Below, piece by piece: positions 50,665 to 61,720 of a stretch of DNA of 64,000 bases. Origin of the DNA: Erythrophleum ivorense (lineage: Eukaryota > Streptophyta > Magnoliopsida > Fabales > Fabaceae). Within the stretch, counting starts at the first letter, position 1. Each line of letters starts with the position of its first letter. The notes below the pieces were generated by a model that worked only from the letters and a program-made list of their open reading frames with translations, was not told the origin of the DNA and made no database searches. The DNA lies in contig JAIUCV010000648.1 of assembly GCA_026724425.1 (NCBI GenBank), positions 1 to 64,000 on the forward strand, in the 5' to 3' direction. Position numbers and translations under genes: made by a program.

Positions 50665-51958
50665 AAGGAAAAACACATTCATAAAACATATTTCAAGATC
50701 ATCATGGTACCATGGCATATGGGCAATAGCTAGAAACATTTTTCATGGCATAAATATACATACAAGCACTCAAAGATGAGCAAAAATCCAAGCCATGCAT
50801 GAGAGAAAGGTTAGAGAGTTATCATGGAGCAATTGCATGCATTTTTCTCTTAGAATTCTTTCCCCCTTCTCTGCCAAGCCTTGTAATTAGGTGGTCCTTA
50901 ATTCTCTTGGCCTAGACACATCAAGAGAGACATAAATCACTTATGAAAACAAGCTTTGGCATCATACACACTCTATGTGAAGCTAATTTGTTTTATGACT
51001 CCATTATACTTCTATACAAGACCTTATGAAGCAACTAAGAGAATTCATGATCTTGGCTCCTATTTCTCATTCATTCTAGGTCTCTTGACTCTCTTTAGAC
51101 TCCTTGGAGTCATCACACATTCATTTTAAGGAGCCTAGCTATAAGTTGCTTCCTAAAGTCTCATTATGGAGCCTACACCTCCATCTCACATTCTAAGGTT
51201 TCTAAATTTTTTTCAAGGCTTCCTTTAATGTTTTTCATCGCATCTAATCCCATTCTAGGCTTAGAATAAATTGAAACACTCCCTAGATACTTGGAGTGGG
51301 TTAGGCTGAGACATGAAGAATATTGTGCACCCGTGGGCTTTTGCAATATTTCTTGAAGGAAATGGCATATGTGAGGCTTTCTAGGTGTCTCAAAAACCTA
51401 TATATACTCTTAGACAATTATAAATGCCACTAGAAAGCTTCATACATACCATGGTGAAATAAAAACCCTAAGTTTTCGAAACCTAATTTTTAATGCTTCT
51501 TTTTAGAATTTCTTTGCATATACCTATTTTTCACCCTCAAAAACCTAGCTTTTATGCTTTGTTTAGGTTAGATTTTACTCTCTCTTAGTTGTTCTATAGG
51601 TGGTCAAAAATCACGCATGGAAGAACAAGAAGAAGGAAGCAAGGGAATCCATGATACCTACCTTGATTCAAGCCTTTTCCAAGAGTCTTCTCCTTTGCTA
51701 TGGTTCCTCCTTAGAATTTTAAACTTCCCCCCTCTGAACATGACTCAAAATAGATCCAAATCACACACCAAAACCATGGAAAGAAAGAGGAAAAGGAGGA
51801 GAGCAAGTTTAATGAAGGAAGGAGCAAGGAATTCCTTAATTTTCTTACATTTTCTTCGGCTTTTCCCCTCCCTTGAAGCTCCCTCTTATGTGTCCTTCTT
51901 AGGAGAACATTTCCTTGGTTTTAGGTAGAAGTTAGGTTGGCTAAATGTGAGGGAGAAG

Positions 51959-51978
51959 TGGGACGCCTTATATATATA
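51959..51978 (+). promoter_or_regulatory. Putative LTR core promoter (TATA region)
   Basis: gtgggacgccttatatatat follows a purine-rich GGAGAA tract. The complement of the same motif occurs in minus LTRs at about 15638-15654 and 62267-62284, with relatives at about 565-583 and 42888-42904. Conservation of GGGACG next to TTATA across diverged copies suggests the LTR's TATA box. Confidence 0.5.
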
Positions 51979-53049
51979 GCTAGGGAACCAATTAAGACAT
52001 TTTAAAATGCCAATTTTGCCCTTTGTTCTTGGCTTTTTCCCTCAAGGCTCATTTCAAATTCTTTTCGAAAATCATCTTTTCCATCATAAAAATTAGGTTC
52101 TCTGACCTATAAATCACCTTTGGAATCACTTAACTCAGGTCTAAAACCTTTATGAATGAAAGGGTCAAAGTTCAAGTCGACTAATATTTTAAAACGTAAA
52201 CCGAATAGGCTTTAACTATTCTAGGGGTTCCTATAATTTTTAGAGCCCCTGAGAACCCTAAGAAACTTATTTGTCCCATTTAAAAGTTTCTCCTTTGAGT
52301 TTTTTAAAAAGTACCTAAAATTACAAAAATGTCACTACATCTTTCTTAAATTTCATTTGATTATTCTGGCTCCATTTTCAGGGTACCTCTGCCCTTAGAT
52401 CCTTAGTATTTAAGGTCTAGATTATTACTCAAATTTTATTTGACCTTAAATCATTCTATCTGGGGAATTCTTTTTATATTTCATGAGTTTCATACATTTA
52501 AGAAGCCAAAGGGTCACTTTTTGTAACTTTTTTACTTTTTCAATTTAGTCCCTAAATCATTGTTTCTCTGTTTGATCTCATTTCAACTTCTTTTCAAGAA
52601 TCGTCTTTTCCATCCTAAAATTTAGATCTTATAACTTGTAAAATGGCTTTGGTTTCACCCAAATTATATTGGAAACTATATCGAACAATTCAGTCAAAAT
52701 TTTGGTCAACTAACAACTGAAATCACTCATCGAAGGGGTTTTGGCTGTTCTTGGGGTTCCCATTATTTTTAAGACCTTTGAGAACCCTAAAAAACTCAAA
52801 TTTCTAGTTTAAAAAGCCTTCCTTTGAGTTTTCCAAATTTGCCAAAAATTATGAAAATGCTCCAACTTATTTTGAGAAATTTTCCTAACTCTTCAGGCTT
52901 TAGTTTTTAGGCATTTTAAGCCTTGTATCCTCATTTTCTATTATTTAAAATTTTATCCTAATTTTATTTGGCCTCAAATCTTTCTATTTAAAAGATTTCC
53001 TTTTATATCTGGCCAATTTTTGACATTTACGAAGAAACTAAATGTTACA

Positions 53050-53306
53050 AAGTTCATGCACATTAGCTACCTCTTTTGCTAGTTATGGGTAATCCATAAT
53101 CAAAAACAAAAACCAAGCATAAAAACAAAAAAAAACTAAACACAAATATAAAAAACACCAACATAAAACAAAATACAAACTAAAAGACTCAACAACTTAC
53201 AATAAACAAAAACAAATTATACAAAGCTTAGGTTTAGATCAAGTGAGCTTGGTAGTAATATTAGCAAAAACCTTGTGAACAAATCCCTGGCAACATCGCT
53301 AAAAAC
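53050..53306 (-). mobile_element. Gypsy (Tat/Athila-like) leader with primer-binding site
   Basis: Continues the gag-bearing element after the AAGTT duplication. The minus strand reads leader DNA rich in T and AT, preceded at 53281-53305 by tttttagcgatgttgccagg, a mutated form of the TTTTTGGCGCCGTTGCCGGGGA signature that marks the LTR/primer-binding-site junction of Tat/Athila-type elements. The LTR lies to the right. Confidence 0.68.
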
Positions 53307-54301
53307 TTGTTCCTTTTTGAAAGTGTATATGCAAGTATACATGTCGCAACAATAATAGAGTGATGAATAGAGTATTATTTCCACAACAATGTATAACTAA
53401 GGTAATTACTAAGTACTAAAATTATGCACTTTAATCTAAATCAAATTAACAATAAAAGTGATGGGAAACTAAACTAAACTGAAGAATAAAAATAACAAAA
53501 TAAATGAGATATGTCATTCTAGATAAAATTGAAAAACAAAAATATTTGGGATTATGATTATGCCTAGCATTTCATATGAACTAATTCCCTTTCTTTTTCT
53601 TACTCTTAATGTCATTTATAGCCTAGGATTCTAATTTATTTATAAGCATCTTTCGAATTGTTTATAGGCATTCCCTTGACTAATTCATAATTCCTTATGC
53701 AATTAATTTAAAGACTTAATCAAGAATAGGTCATAATATGGCTATGTAAAGTTGATAAGTATATTCCTATCCTACAAGCGAATCAATCAACTCAATATTG
53801 TAAATTTCATGAACCACATTATAAAATCCATGATCTAATCCTAAAATCTTTTTTCCAAATTCATTTAGGTTACCTAAATCATCTAATGGCTTTCATACAC
53901 TTAAAAGCAGGAAACATAAGGATTGAGTAAATAAATCATACCATTAGTTAGGAATAAATAGAGTAACTACAATATATTGTAAGTTAGAGTTTGTCACAAT
54001 CTCAAATCAATAAGTTTAGCTCATAACTACAAGAAATAAGAACATTAAGAATAAAGTATAAACTAAACGGGCAAAAAAATACAAGGAAAAGTAAGAAAAG
54101 AAAAAAAAATAGATTTAATTGGTGAATCTTTCTTAAATCTAAGTTTTTCTTATGGCAAATGAAGCTGCAAACCGTTCCTTTTCCTCTCCAAAATGTTTAG
54201 AATGACAACCTCCTAAAGAAAATGGTGAAACCCTTCTTAAAGCCCTCAAAAAACATAACCAAAAATGGTGCATTTTGCACTTTTTTCTAAAATGTGTAAG
54301 T
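53307..54301 (-). mobile_element. Gypsy (Tat/Athila-like) 5' LTR remnant
   Basis: Starts beside the primer-binding site with gtgtatatgcaagtatacatgtcgcaac and agagtgatgaatagagtat, the antisense LTR end typical of this group. It continues through ggtaattactaagtactaaaatt and AT-rich U3-like DNA. It is cut at 54301 by an LTR starting TGTAACACT, so its distal end is lost. No coding sequence. Confidence 0.6.
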
Positions 54302-57300
54302 TGTAACACTATATGACTTTGGCCTTCCTCATACCTTTTCAAGGATTCTAGATCCTTAGCATAACAATTCTCAGAGAAAAAGCATTAAACAATGCAATAT
54401 TCCACGTTATATGGGATTCAAAATTTTTCTTTTATACTCTGTGGACCCCACGAATTCTCAAATAGTATCCCTTACTCATAATCCATCTACACAAGTCATA
54501 AACATCATAAAACATCTCATGCAATTTAGATTTGGAGCCCCGCACATCAAAAAATGCATGTTTGGTTTTGGGCTTAAATTCTAATTTTCTATTGCAGACT
54601 TTAGAAACTCATAATTAAATTTAAAAAATCAAAATTCAACAAACTATATCTTTCTGGAAAGCGCTGAATGTTAAATTTATGCTATAAAAACTTCCAGGTC
54701 ATACAAAACATCATTTGGACCACGTTTGGCAACAACAAGTAACATAGGTCCTGCTATTGTGGAGTTCTGACACAGTTTATTAATATGAATTTCATAAATT
54801 CATAACTAATCCCACAAAAATCCAAATTGATCAAACTATACTAATATGAAAAGTTACAGATGTCTCCTTTAAGGAAAAAATAGTCCTAGATCTAGAAAAT
54901 GACATTAAGCTAAAGAAAATTGATAGAACAATACTTGGGGTCCTACTGCATTATTGACAGTAAGTGCTAAGTTAAAAAATACATATCTCCCTCAATATAA
55001 ATCCAAATAAGGTTTTATTTATGGCCATGGAAAGCTTATAATGTCTAATTTATGCCTGTGAAATTTTAGGGCAATTGGACTTCATTTGGCCCATGAATGA
55101 TAGAAGAAAAGAAATTGACTATATGAATAGTACATATGCCAAATCTAAAAATATTTGAATTGTGAAAATTCATAATTTATTTTCTAAGGCTCCGAATAAC
55201 ACGATTCTTATCTCTACAAAAAGCTCTAGATGAGACATAGATTCATGTTAAATCTCATGGGAAAATTCCTCCATTTGGTCAGTTGGTGACATAGGGTGCC
55301 AAAATAAGCTTTTTAAGCACCAAAAGGGGTCAAAGTGTGTCCAAATGCTTTCCTACTCTATCCATGACCTCTTGGGTACGTGGAAAAGCATCAAACTAGA
55401 CCTATAAACATGTCTAAAAGGTATAGATATACATACATTACAAAATCACCCTCCCACATGTTGACATACACAATGGTCTTAATCTTTGCTATTCAATGTT
55501 GAAAACATACAATACCATTCATATGCTTCCAGTTCTTATACATACATCACATTTCCATATATTTACATGTATTCAAGTAGCTATACATCATATACATCAT
55601 GAGATTACATCTTTTGACAACAAAATAGTTACAACACAAACAATTAGAAAATCTTTTGTCAATCTTCTTGCCTTTAAATGTGGAGGCTTCCATTTCATTG
55701 CTCACTTGGGCCACCTAGACATATTAAGGCAATAGAGAGGGAGGAGTGAGATTCTAAGAATCTCAATAGCTCTTTACCTTTTCACACATACATGATGGAT
55801 GCAATTTCAAGTCCACCTAAACATATATGGAACAATTCTCACATTCAAGGAAATATATTTTTCATACATAGGCTTACCAAGCCAATGGTTTAGCCTCACC
55901 CATATTCCTTGGGACTTTTGCACTTGCTTCACCCATTTTCAGGGGACTTTTGACTAATGCTCACTCTTCTAGAGACTTTTAGTTTTGTCTCACCCACTTT
56001 TAAGGACTTTTAGCCTCACCAAACTCATGCAAGCCAAAACACATTCATAAAACATCTTTCAAGAATATATACAAGACATCATGGTACCATGGCATGTAAA
56101 CATTGGCTAGAAACATTTTTCAAGGTATAAATATACCTACACACATTCAAAGACAAGAAAACGCCCAAAGATGCATGAGAGAAAGGAGAGAGAGTTACCT
56201 TGAAGCAAGGAATACACCTTTTCTCTTGGGTTTTCTCCCTTTCCTAAGGCCACACCCTTGAAAGTAGGTAGAGGATGATTCCTTTAGCCTAGACACATCA
56301 ATTAAGATCCAATTATATTCTTGAGACAAATTCTAACACCATTCACACATTAAGGAAGCCTACTCCCTCTTATGATTGAATTATAGTTCCATTCAAGACT
56401 TAAAGAAGCAATTATGAAAATTTTTAGTCTTGGCCCCATTTCTCCCTTTATCTAGGCATCTTGACTCCATTTAGACTTCTTAGAGCCATCACACCATCAT
56501 TCCCAAGAGCCTAGATATATGTTGCTTTAAGTCATATTATGGAACCAATACCTCTAACTCTCCATTTATGGCTCCTAAATTGTTTCCAAGGCCTCTTCTC
56601 ATATTCTTCCATCATATCTAACCCCATTCTAGCCTTAGAACAAATTAAAACTCTCTTTAAGTATGTGAGACCCTCTTGGCCGGGACACACACACACTTGG
56701 GAGGTTCCCTAGGGGTCTTAGGAGCTCATTCACACTCTCTCATAACCTAGGAAACTCTTGGAGAAAGTCAGATTTTATACTACATTTATTACTTCCTAAC
56801 TTTGCTAACTTGAATTTCCATGATTTTTCTTTAGGTTTTATTGCATAATCTTGTTTCCTACTCCTTAAAGCCTAAGTTCCATATTTGCTATTAGTCAGAC
56901 TTATCTCCCTCTTGGCCATTCTCTACTTGGCCAAACTCACCCATGGAAGGAGTAAGGGAAGGAAACAAGAAGAGCCATGGGACATACCTTGACTCTAACT
57001 TAATTCAAGAGCTCTTCCTATTAGTTTGCTCCTCTTTTTCAAACTTTATCTTCCTCCCTCTGAATCAAACCCAAAGTAGCATCATATCACACACAAGAAC
57101 CATAGGAAGGAAGGTGGGAAGGAGGAGAATAACATTAAAGAAGGGAGAACCATGAAAATTCTTCATTTTCCTTACCTTTTTGCCTTGTCTTTCTTCCTCT
57201 TTTTCTCCTCCTTTGGTACGTCTCTCTCCCTGGTATTTCTCTCTCTATTTGGGCAGAACAAGGTGGGTTAGAAGGAGGAGAAACTTCCAGACATTTTAAG

Positions 57301-57905
57301 AAGCTAGGGTTTCACTTTTTGCCACTTTTCATTTTGCACTTTAGTTCATATTTCTTGGTTTTGTCTAATTAGGCTCATTTCAACTCCTTTTTGAAACATG
57401 CCTTTTCCATCATAAAATTTAGGTTATCTAACCTTTAAAATGGCTTTGGAACCACTCAATTTGGATTTAAAATCTTCTCAAATCATTCGATCAAAGTTCA
57501 GGTCAACCTTTTGACCAAATCGCTCACTGGAGGGGTTTAAACCATTCTAAGGGTTCCTATAGTTTTTAGGTCCCTTCAGAACCCTGGGCAACTCAATTTT
57601 TTTATTTAAAAATCCTTCCTTGGTGTTTTCCAAAACTTCAAAATGAGTTTCATTATAGCGAGAAACACCTCTCGCTATTATGAGAGTTTATCAGTTCTAG
57701 ATCTTGCTGCTCTCACCACAGCTTGCACTATTGCTAGAAATTCTTTGGATTTTGTATCGGTCGTGAACTCACTATAGCGAGTTGGCATCCTTACTATAGC
57801 AAATTAGCATTCTCGCTATAGCAAACTGGCATCCTAGCTACAGTGATGAGACTCAAACAATTTTGAAACCTTGAGTCCTCGTTTCTACGAAACTTAAATG
57901 TTACA
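54302..57905 (+). mobile_element. Long LTR of the CTATAGCGAG subfamily
   Basis: Starts TGTAACACT at 54302 and ends AAATGTTACA at 57905 (3604 bp). It is colinear with other family LTRs to about 57640 (minisatellite about 55890-56030; tcctttttgaaacatgccttttccatc block near 57385). From there the usual 3' terminus is replaced by CTATAGCGAG-type repeats. The flanking 5-mers (TAAGT and TTGAC) do not match and the flanks are unrelated (gypsy LTR left, CACTA-like end right), so a deletion or recombination has altered one side. Confidence 0.7.
57640..57850. repeat. CTATAGCGAG interspersed repeats at LTR 3' end
   Basis: cattatagcgag…ctcgctattatg, actatagcgagttggcatcc, actatagcaaattagcat, ctcgctatagcaaactggcat and agctacagtgatg. 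The units are spaced about 20-30 bases and partly self-complementary. Counterpart of 5880-6065. Confidence 0.75.
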
Positions 57906-57934
57906 TTGACGCCATGAAATTTTTATTTGTAGTG
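57906..57934 (-). mobile_element. Possible CACTA transposon terminus (fragment)
   Basis: The minus strand from 57934 reads CACTACAAATAAAAATTTCATGGCG in two overlapping stretches, resembling the CACTACAAGAAAAA-type terminal inverted repeat of plant CACTA/EnSpm elements. Only 29 bases remain before the LTR. The opposite terminus and a 3-bp duplication were not found. Confidence 0.35.
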
Positions 57935-60690
57935 GTTAAAAGCATCATGGCATATAATTTTCATGCCATAATATATTTGGTTCTATGATTAGGCACCATA
58001 GCGCTACATTTTTCATAGCAATGCTTTTAAGCATCATCTTTTTCTTTGGGCTTTTTTTCTTTTTAACTTTTTTTCCCTAATAAATCTTTTCAATTTTTTT
58101 TACTTTGCATTATGAAATTTCTAAGCTTGTTTCTTTTTATTTTTAACCTTACAAAGACATAAAATTCATGTAATTACTATTTATAATCTATTAACAAAAA
58201 TTAATCAATTTAAAAATCTAAAAATCTAAATAAAAACACAAGATGCAACTTATACTCAACTAAAACAAAAATTAACTCATAGCTAAAGAAATAAAAGCAA
58301 AACTTATTAAATAGTAACTTAACTAAAATTTATTAATTTTATATACCAAAAACATAAAATAAATTCAATATTCATGTGATAAGTCCCTTAAAATAATAAA
58401 AAAAGTATGATCATTTAAGGACTTATCACATGTCCCTATATGTGTGTCTTCATCACCCCAAGGTTTTTTGTATCCAGTATCCATAAGCCTTTGCCTTAAA
58501 TCTAGCAGTTGATGATTTTGAGATACCTTCAATGGATCAATTCTCTGAATGTATGGCTATCATCCATTATATATCATTCTAATTTTGTAGTTTTAGGATA
58601 CACACACTTATTGTGAAGATGAAAGGTGAAGTGTGGAGACATGGTTCTATAATGTTGTTCGTGGTAATTACTGGCATTATTTTTCTAGCTCCACTCTTCA
58701 TAGGTCTTCTTCCCCACTAACCCTACCTTTGCTCTCTGTGTTTCCATTAGTTTTAATGGCCATTTTTATTCTTTTTTATTCATTGCCTAAGTGACTACTT
58801 GATCCATTTATTATGTATATGTTATGTATTGTGTGCTTGTACATGAAGACTATACATTACTCTTCGTGAAGCACATAAGACCCTTACATAATAAGAAAAT
58901 CTCTTTTTAATAGTTTTTTATGATGCTTCACATTTTATTCTGCTCTTATTCCCTTTCTTTCTCTCCCTTTATCTTACAAATATTATAGGGTAAGCGTTCT
59001 TTATTTTGATGTTGATATCTCTACGATACCATATGGTTCTAATAACACAAACCTAGTATGATAGCTTGGAAACATATTAGGGCTTTAGGTTAGAGGAAGA
59101 AATTTATCATCGTCATTGATGCCATTATTCTACTTATTTGAATTAATTTAGTAGGATAAAATAAATTTTCTTTCCATTTTCTACAGTAAAGAGTTTCAAA
59201 GTTTCAATCTAATACCACTATTTTCCATATCCATCTTAGTTATAGTTTCAATTGCTATGGTTGAACTTGATGAGTTTTGTGCACTATATCTCCATTGCAA
59301 TTTCTAAGTTTTAATGGTCGATCTAGCATGTACAATACAATCAAGCACATAGAAGATTTTCAATAACTCCAAAAGTTCAATTAAAGTAGTTGATGTACCA
59401 CAATTTTAACTCTCATGGCATCAATAATCCAATTCAAGTAATATCCACCATAATTTCAACTCATATGTGTAAAACACTATAAGCAGTTATTAATTTCTTA
59501 ATAATCAAGTACTAAACTTGAGAACCTTCAAAGAACTTTTGATACTCAAGTATTTGAACATGATAACCTTTAAACAAATAAAGGATGGATATACCCCCAA
59601 TAAGTCCTTTATTTTCACATATAAGATAACATCTTTCTAAAGATACTTAAATAATTTTACTCACACCAATCATATTTTTCTCAACAAATATATATAAATA
59701 TGAATATAGAATTTTCTTACAATTCCATTGCTTCAGCATGGGAACAAGCTTCTTATTCGTGCTATAAATGTTTTGGAAATCAAGTAATACTTTCATCACA
59801 ATTTCAGTTAGTACATACAGACCCTTTTAGATTATTCCATGCTACCTCTTCTTAATATTTATCATTTGAAAGTGCAATCTAACTATCTATTTGATGCACG
59901 CAAAATTTATTCTATAAGCAACATCTTATAGATGCTTTATGCCAACAACACATGCATAACAAAATAGTGAACATTCTATTTTGTCCAAATTCTTTAGCCA
60001 TTGACTTTGCATTGAAAATTCAGAGAGACCTTCCTAATTTCATACTTTCATCTATATACCCCTCATAATATTATTTAACTAAAATATTATTTATAGATTT
60101 CAACTATAAAGCAATAGCTTAAGATAAATTTAGAATCAACATACCCTTCTAGTCCTTAACAATTCTCAGATGTTAGAAGGAAATTTTTAAACATGAATTA
60201 ACCCTTTTGACACTTGGAAAATACTCCTTAAATTTTGCTCTTAATTTTTAATGTGCATTTAGATATATATTTTACATCTAGTATGCCAAACTACAATCAC
60301 AAGCACACTTTTAGAACTTGAGAATAGCATCATGTATTTTGCAACAAGTATGCCACTAACACATAATTCCTTTTCAATAATAAGCATAAAATTTAACACG
60401 TTATGGCATCTTGTGTATTTTGGTTAATGTCATTACCAACATGACATATATATTGCAATAATTAATGATATGCCTTATTATTGTTATGGCCATTATCGTA
60501 GTAGTAATTGTAATCTTACATGATTGTGTAACTTTTTTAAAGCTAATAGGCATATTTTAAATATGAAAATACTCTTCTTATTTGTACATCAATATTAGTC
60601 AAGGACGATTCACAACCTTACTTATATTATTCCCACATTATCTTTTATGCAAATGATCCCATTAGCTATATACATTTCAATGTTGTGAAA
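57935..60690. other. Unrecognised AT-rich DNA with hairpins
   Basis: No conserved gene. 57936-58035 contains inverted pieces (ttaaaagcat / atgcttttaa; atggcat / atgccat). 58373-58432 is a strong hairpin. A short frame at about 58620-58715 (minus-free, MKGEVWRHGSIML…) is hydrophobic but ends after 35 codons without context. The right part may be the decayed internal region of the gypsy element whose LTR follows at 60691. Confidence 0.4.
58373..58432. repeat. 19-bp inverted repeat, strong hairpin
   Basis: Left arm 58373-58392 and right arm 58414-58432 are complementary over 19 bases (CATGTGATAAGTCC-TTAAA) with one bulged C. The loop is 21 A-rich bases. Confidence 0.8.
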
Positions 60691-61720
60691 ATCCATAAGT
60701 GAATCGGTCAAACAAATAATACAGAGCAAATTAGATATCATCTATTGTTAAGTACCAAAATTCTAATCACCCTTATTATTTAGAATAATTGACTAAATTG
60801 AATTAACCAACTAACAACTAAGAAATTAATCACAATTACATTAAAGCAAATGACTCAAATAAATTAATTATGAAAAGCTTTGGAGTTTAGATTTCTTCAA
60901 TTGCATTCCCTTGGTTGATCAACAATGAACATATGAAATTGAATTTTACTTATATCATTAACCTAGTCTCCTAGTGTATGTTGTTAATCTTTTTCAAGGT
61001 TAAGCACGTGTGCCTATATTAATCTTACATCTACTTTTATGATTACAAGATTTAAGATAAACCAATTAAGAATTTTGGAATCAATTAACTTATCCTATAG
61101 TAGCTTAGCATCTATGAATCGTATGAGCCTATCTTTACATAACACTAATCCTAAGTCTATTGCCTTAGTGATTTAGTATAATACTTTACCTCTCATTCCA
61201 TCATATAATATATCAAGAATGTAAATAGTGGCTAGCCATTCATAAGACATAATTAAGACAATAGATTAATAAAGTAGAAACCAATTCATAATCATCACTA
61301 ATCAACTAAAGTAGTCAAACAAATCCATCTAAACCCCAGATAAGGGTTTAGTTACACATGATCAAAAGTAAAATCCTAGCAACTATTGTAAGAGAGTTCA
61401 TGGTGAAGAAGAATAGAAAAAGGAGAAAAACTAAACAAAGAGTTGTAGCACCTTTAGAGAATAATTCTTTAGGTTTCCAATGTTCTTAGGGACTCTAAAT
61501 TGCTTTTCTAACTTATTGTTTGTATTTTCCTTTCCCTTTGCTTCCTTTTGATATTCCTCATATTGGGGTTTCCTAATTTTCCCAAGATGCCTTGAAGAAG
61601 TCCAAAAAAAGGTAAGAATTTTGCCATTGAACACTCTACTAAAACCTTTCTTTTATTGCACATAGCTAGGCTATGGATTTTTACTCAGATACACTACTTA
61701 TGACTTTTTCCTTTACTCTT
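60691..61720 (-). mobile_element. Second gypsy (Tat/Athila-like) LTR remnant
   Basis: Antisense LTR landmarks of this group: attgttaagtaccaaaattc then aatcacccttattatt, ccaactaacaactaagaaatt, and aaaccccagataagggttta with cacatgatcaaaa near 61334-61365. It ends where a long LTR begins at 61721. The sequence left of 60691 shows no clear primer-binding site. The assignment rests on pattern recognition and is moderate. Confidence 0.42.

Larger units (their letters stand above)
48882..52496 (+). mobile_element. Long LTR, plus orientation, nested
   Basis: Starts TGTAATACC at 48882 within the older LTR and runs colinearly to about 52496 (gagtttcataca). There the outer LTR resumes with tttaagaagccaaagggtcac, the block seen at 57295 of another copy. 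Landmarks: (AT)n near 50119-50135, cacctagacat and gaatcccaataac at about 50290-50345, minisatellite 50495-50664, core-promoter gtgggacgccttatatatat at 51959-51978. The last about 50 bases are degraded and no clean duplication remains (left flank TATTA). Confidence 0.7.
44053..53049 (+). mobile_element. Solo LTR with perfect duplication, carrying two later insertions
   Basis: Starts TGTAATACC at 44053 and ends AATGTTACA at 53049. It is flanked by AAGTT (44048-44052 and 53050-53054), a perfect 5-bp duplication that rejoins a gypsy internal region on both sides. Its own sequence is 44053-46422, 48237-48881 and about 52497-53049, together about 3.56 kb. The inserts are the TRIM array (46423-48236) and a plus LTR (48882 to about 52496). 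The minisatellite lies at about 45640-45810. The second insert landed beside the tgtatta segment at the LTR's core-promoter position. No internal retroelement sequence belongs to it. Confidence 0.85.
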
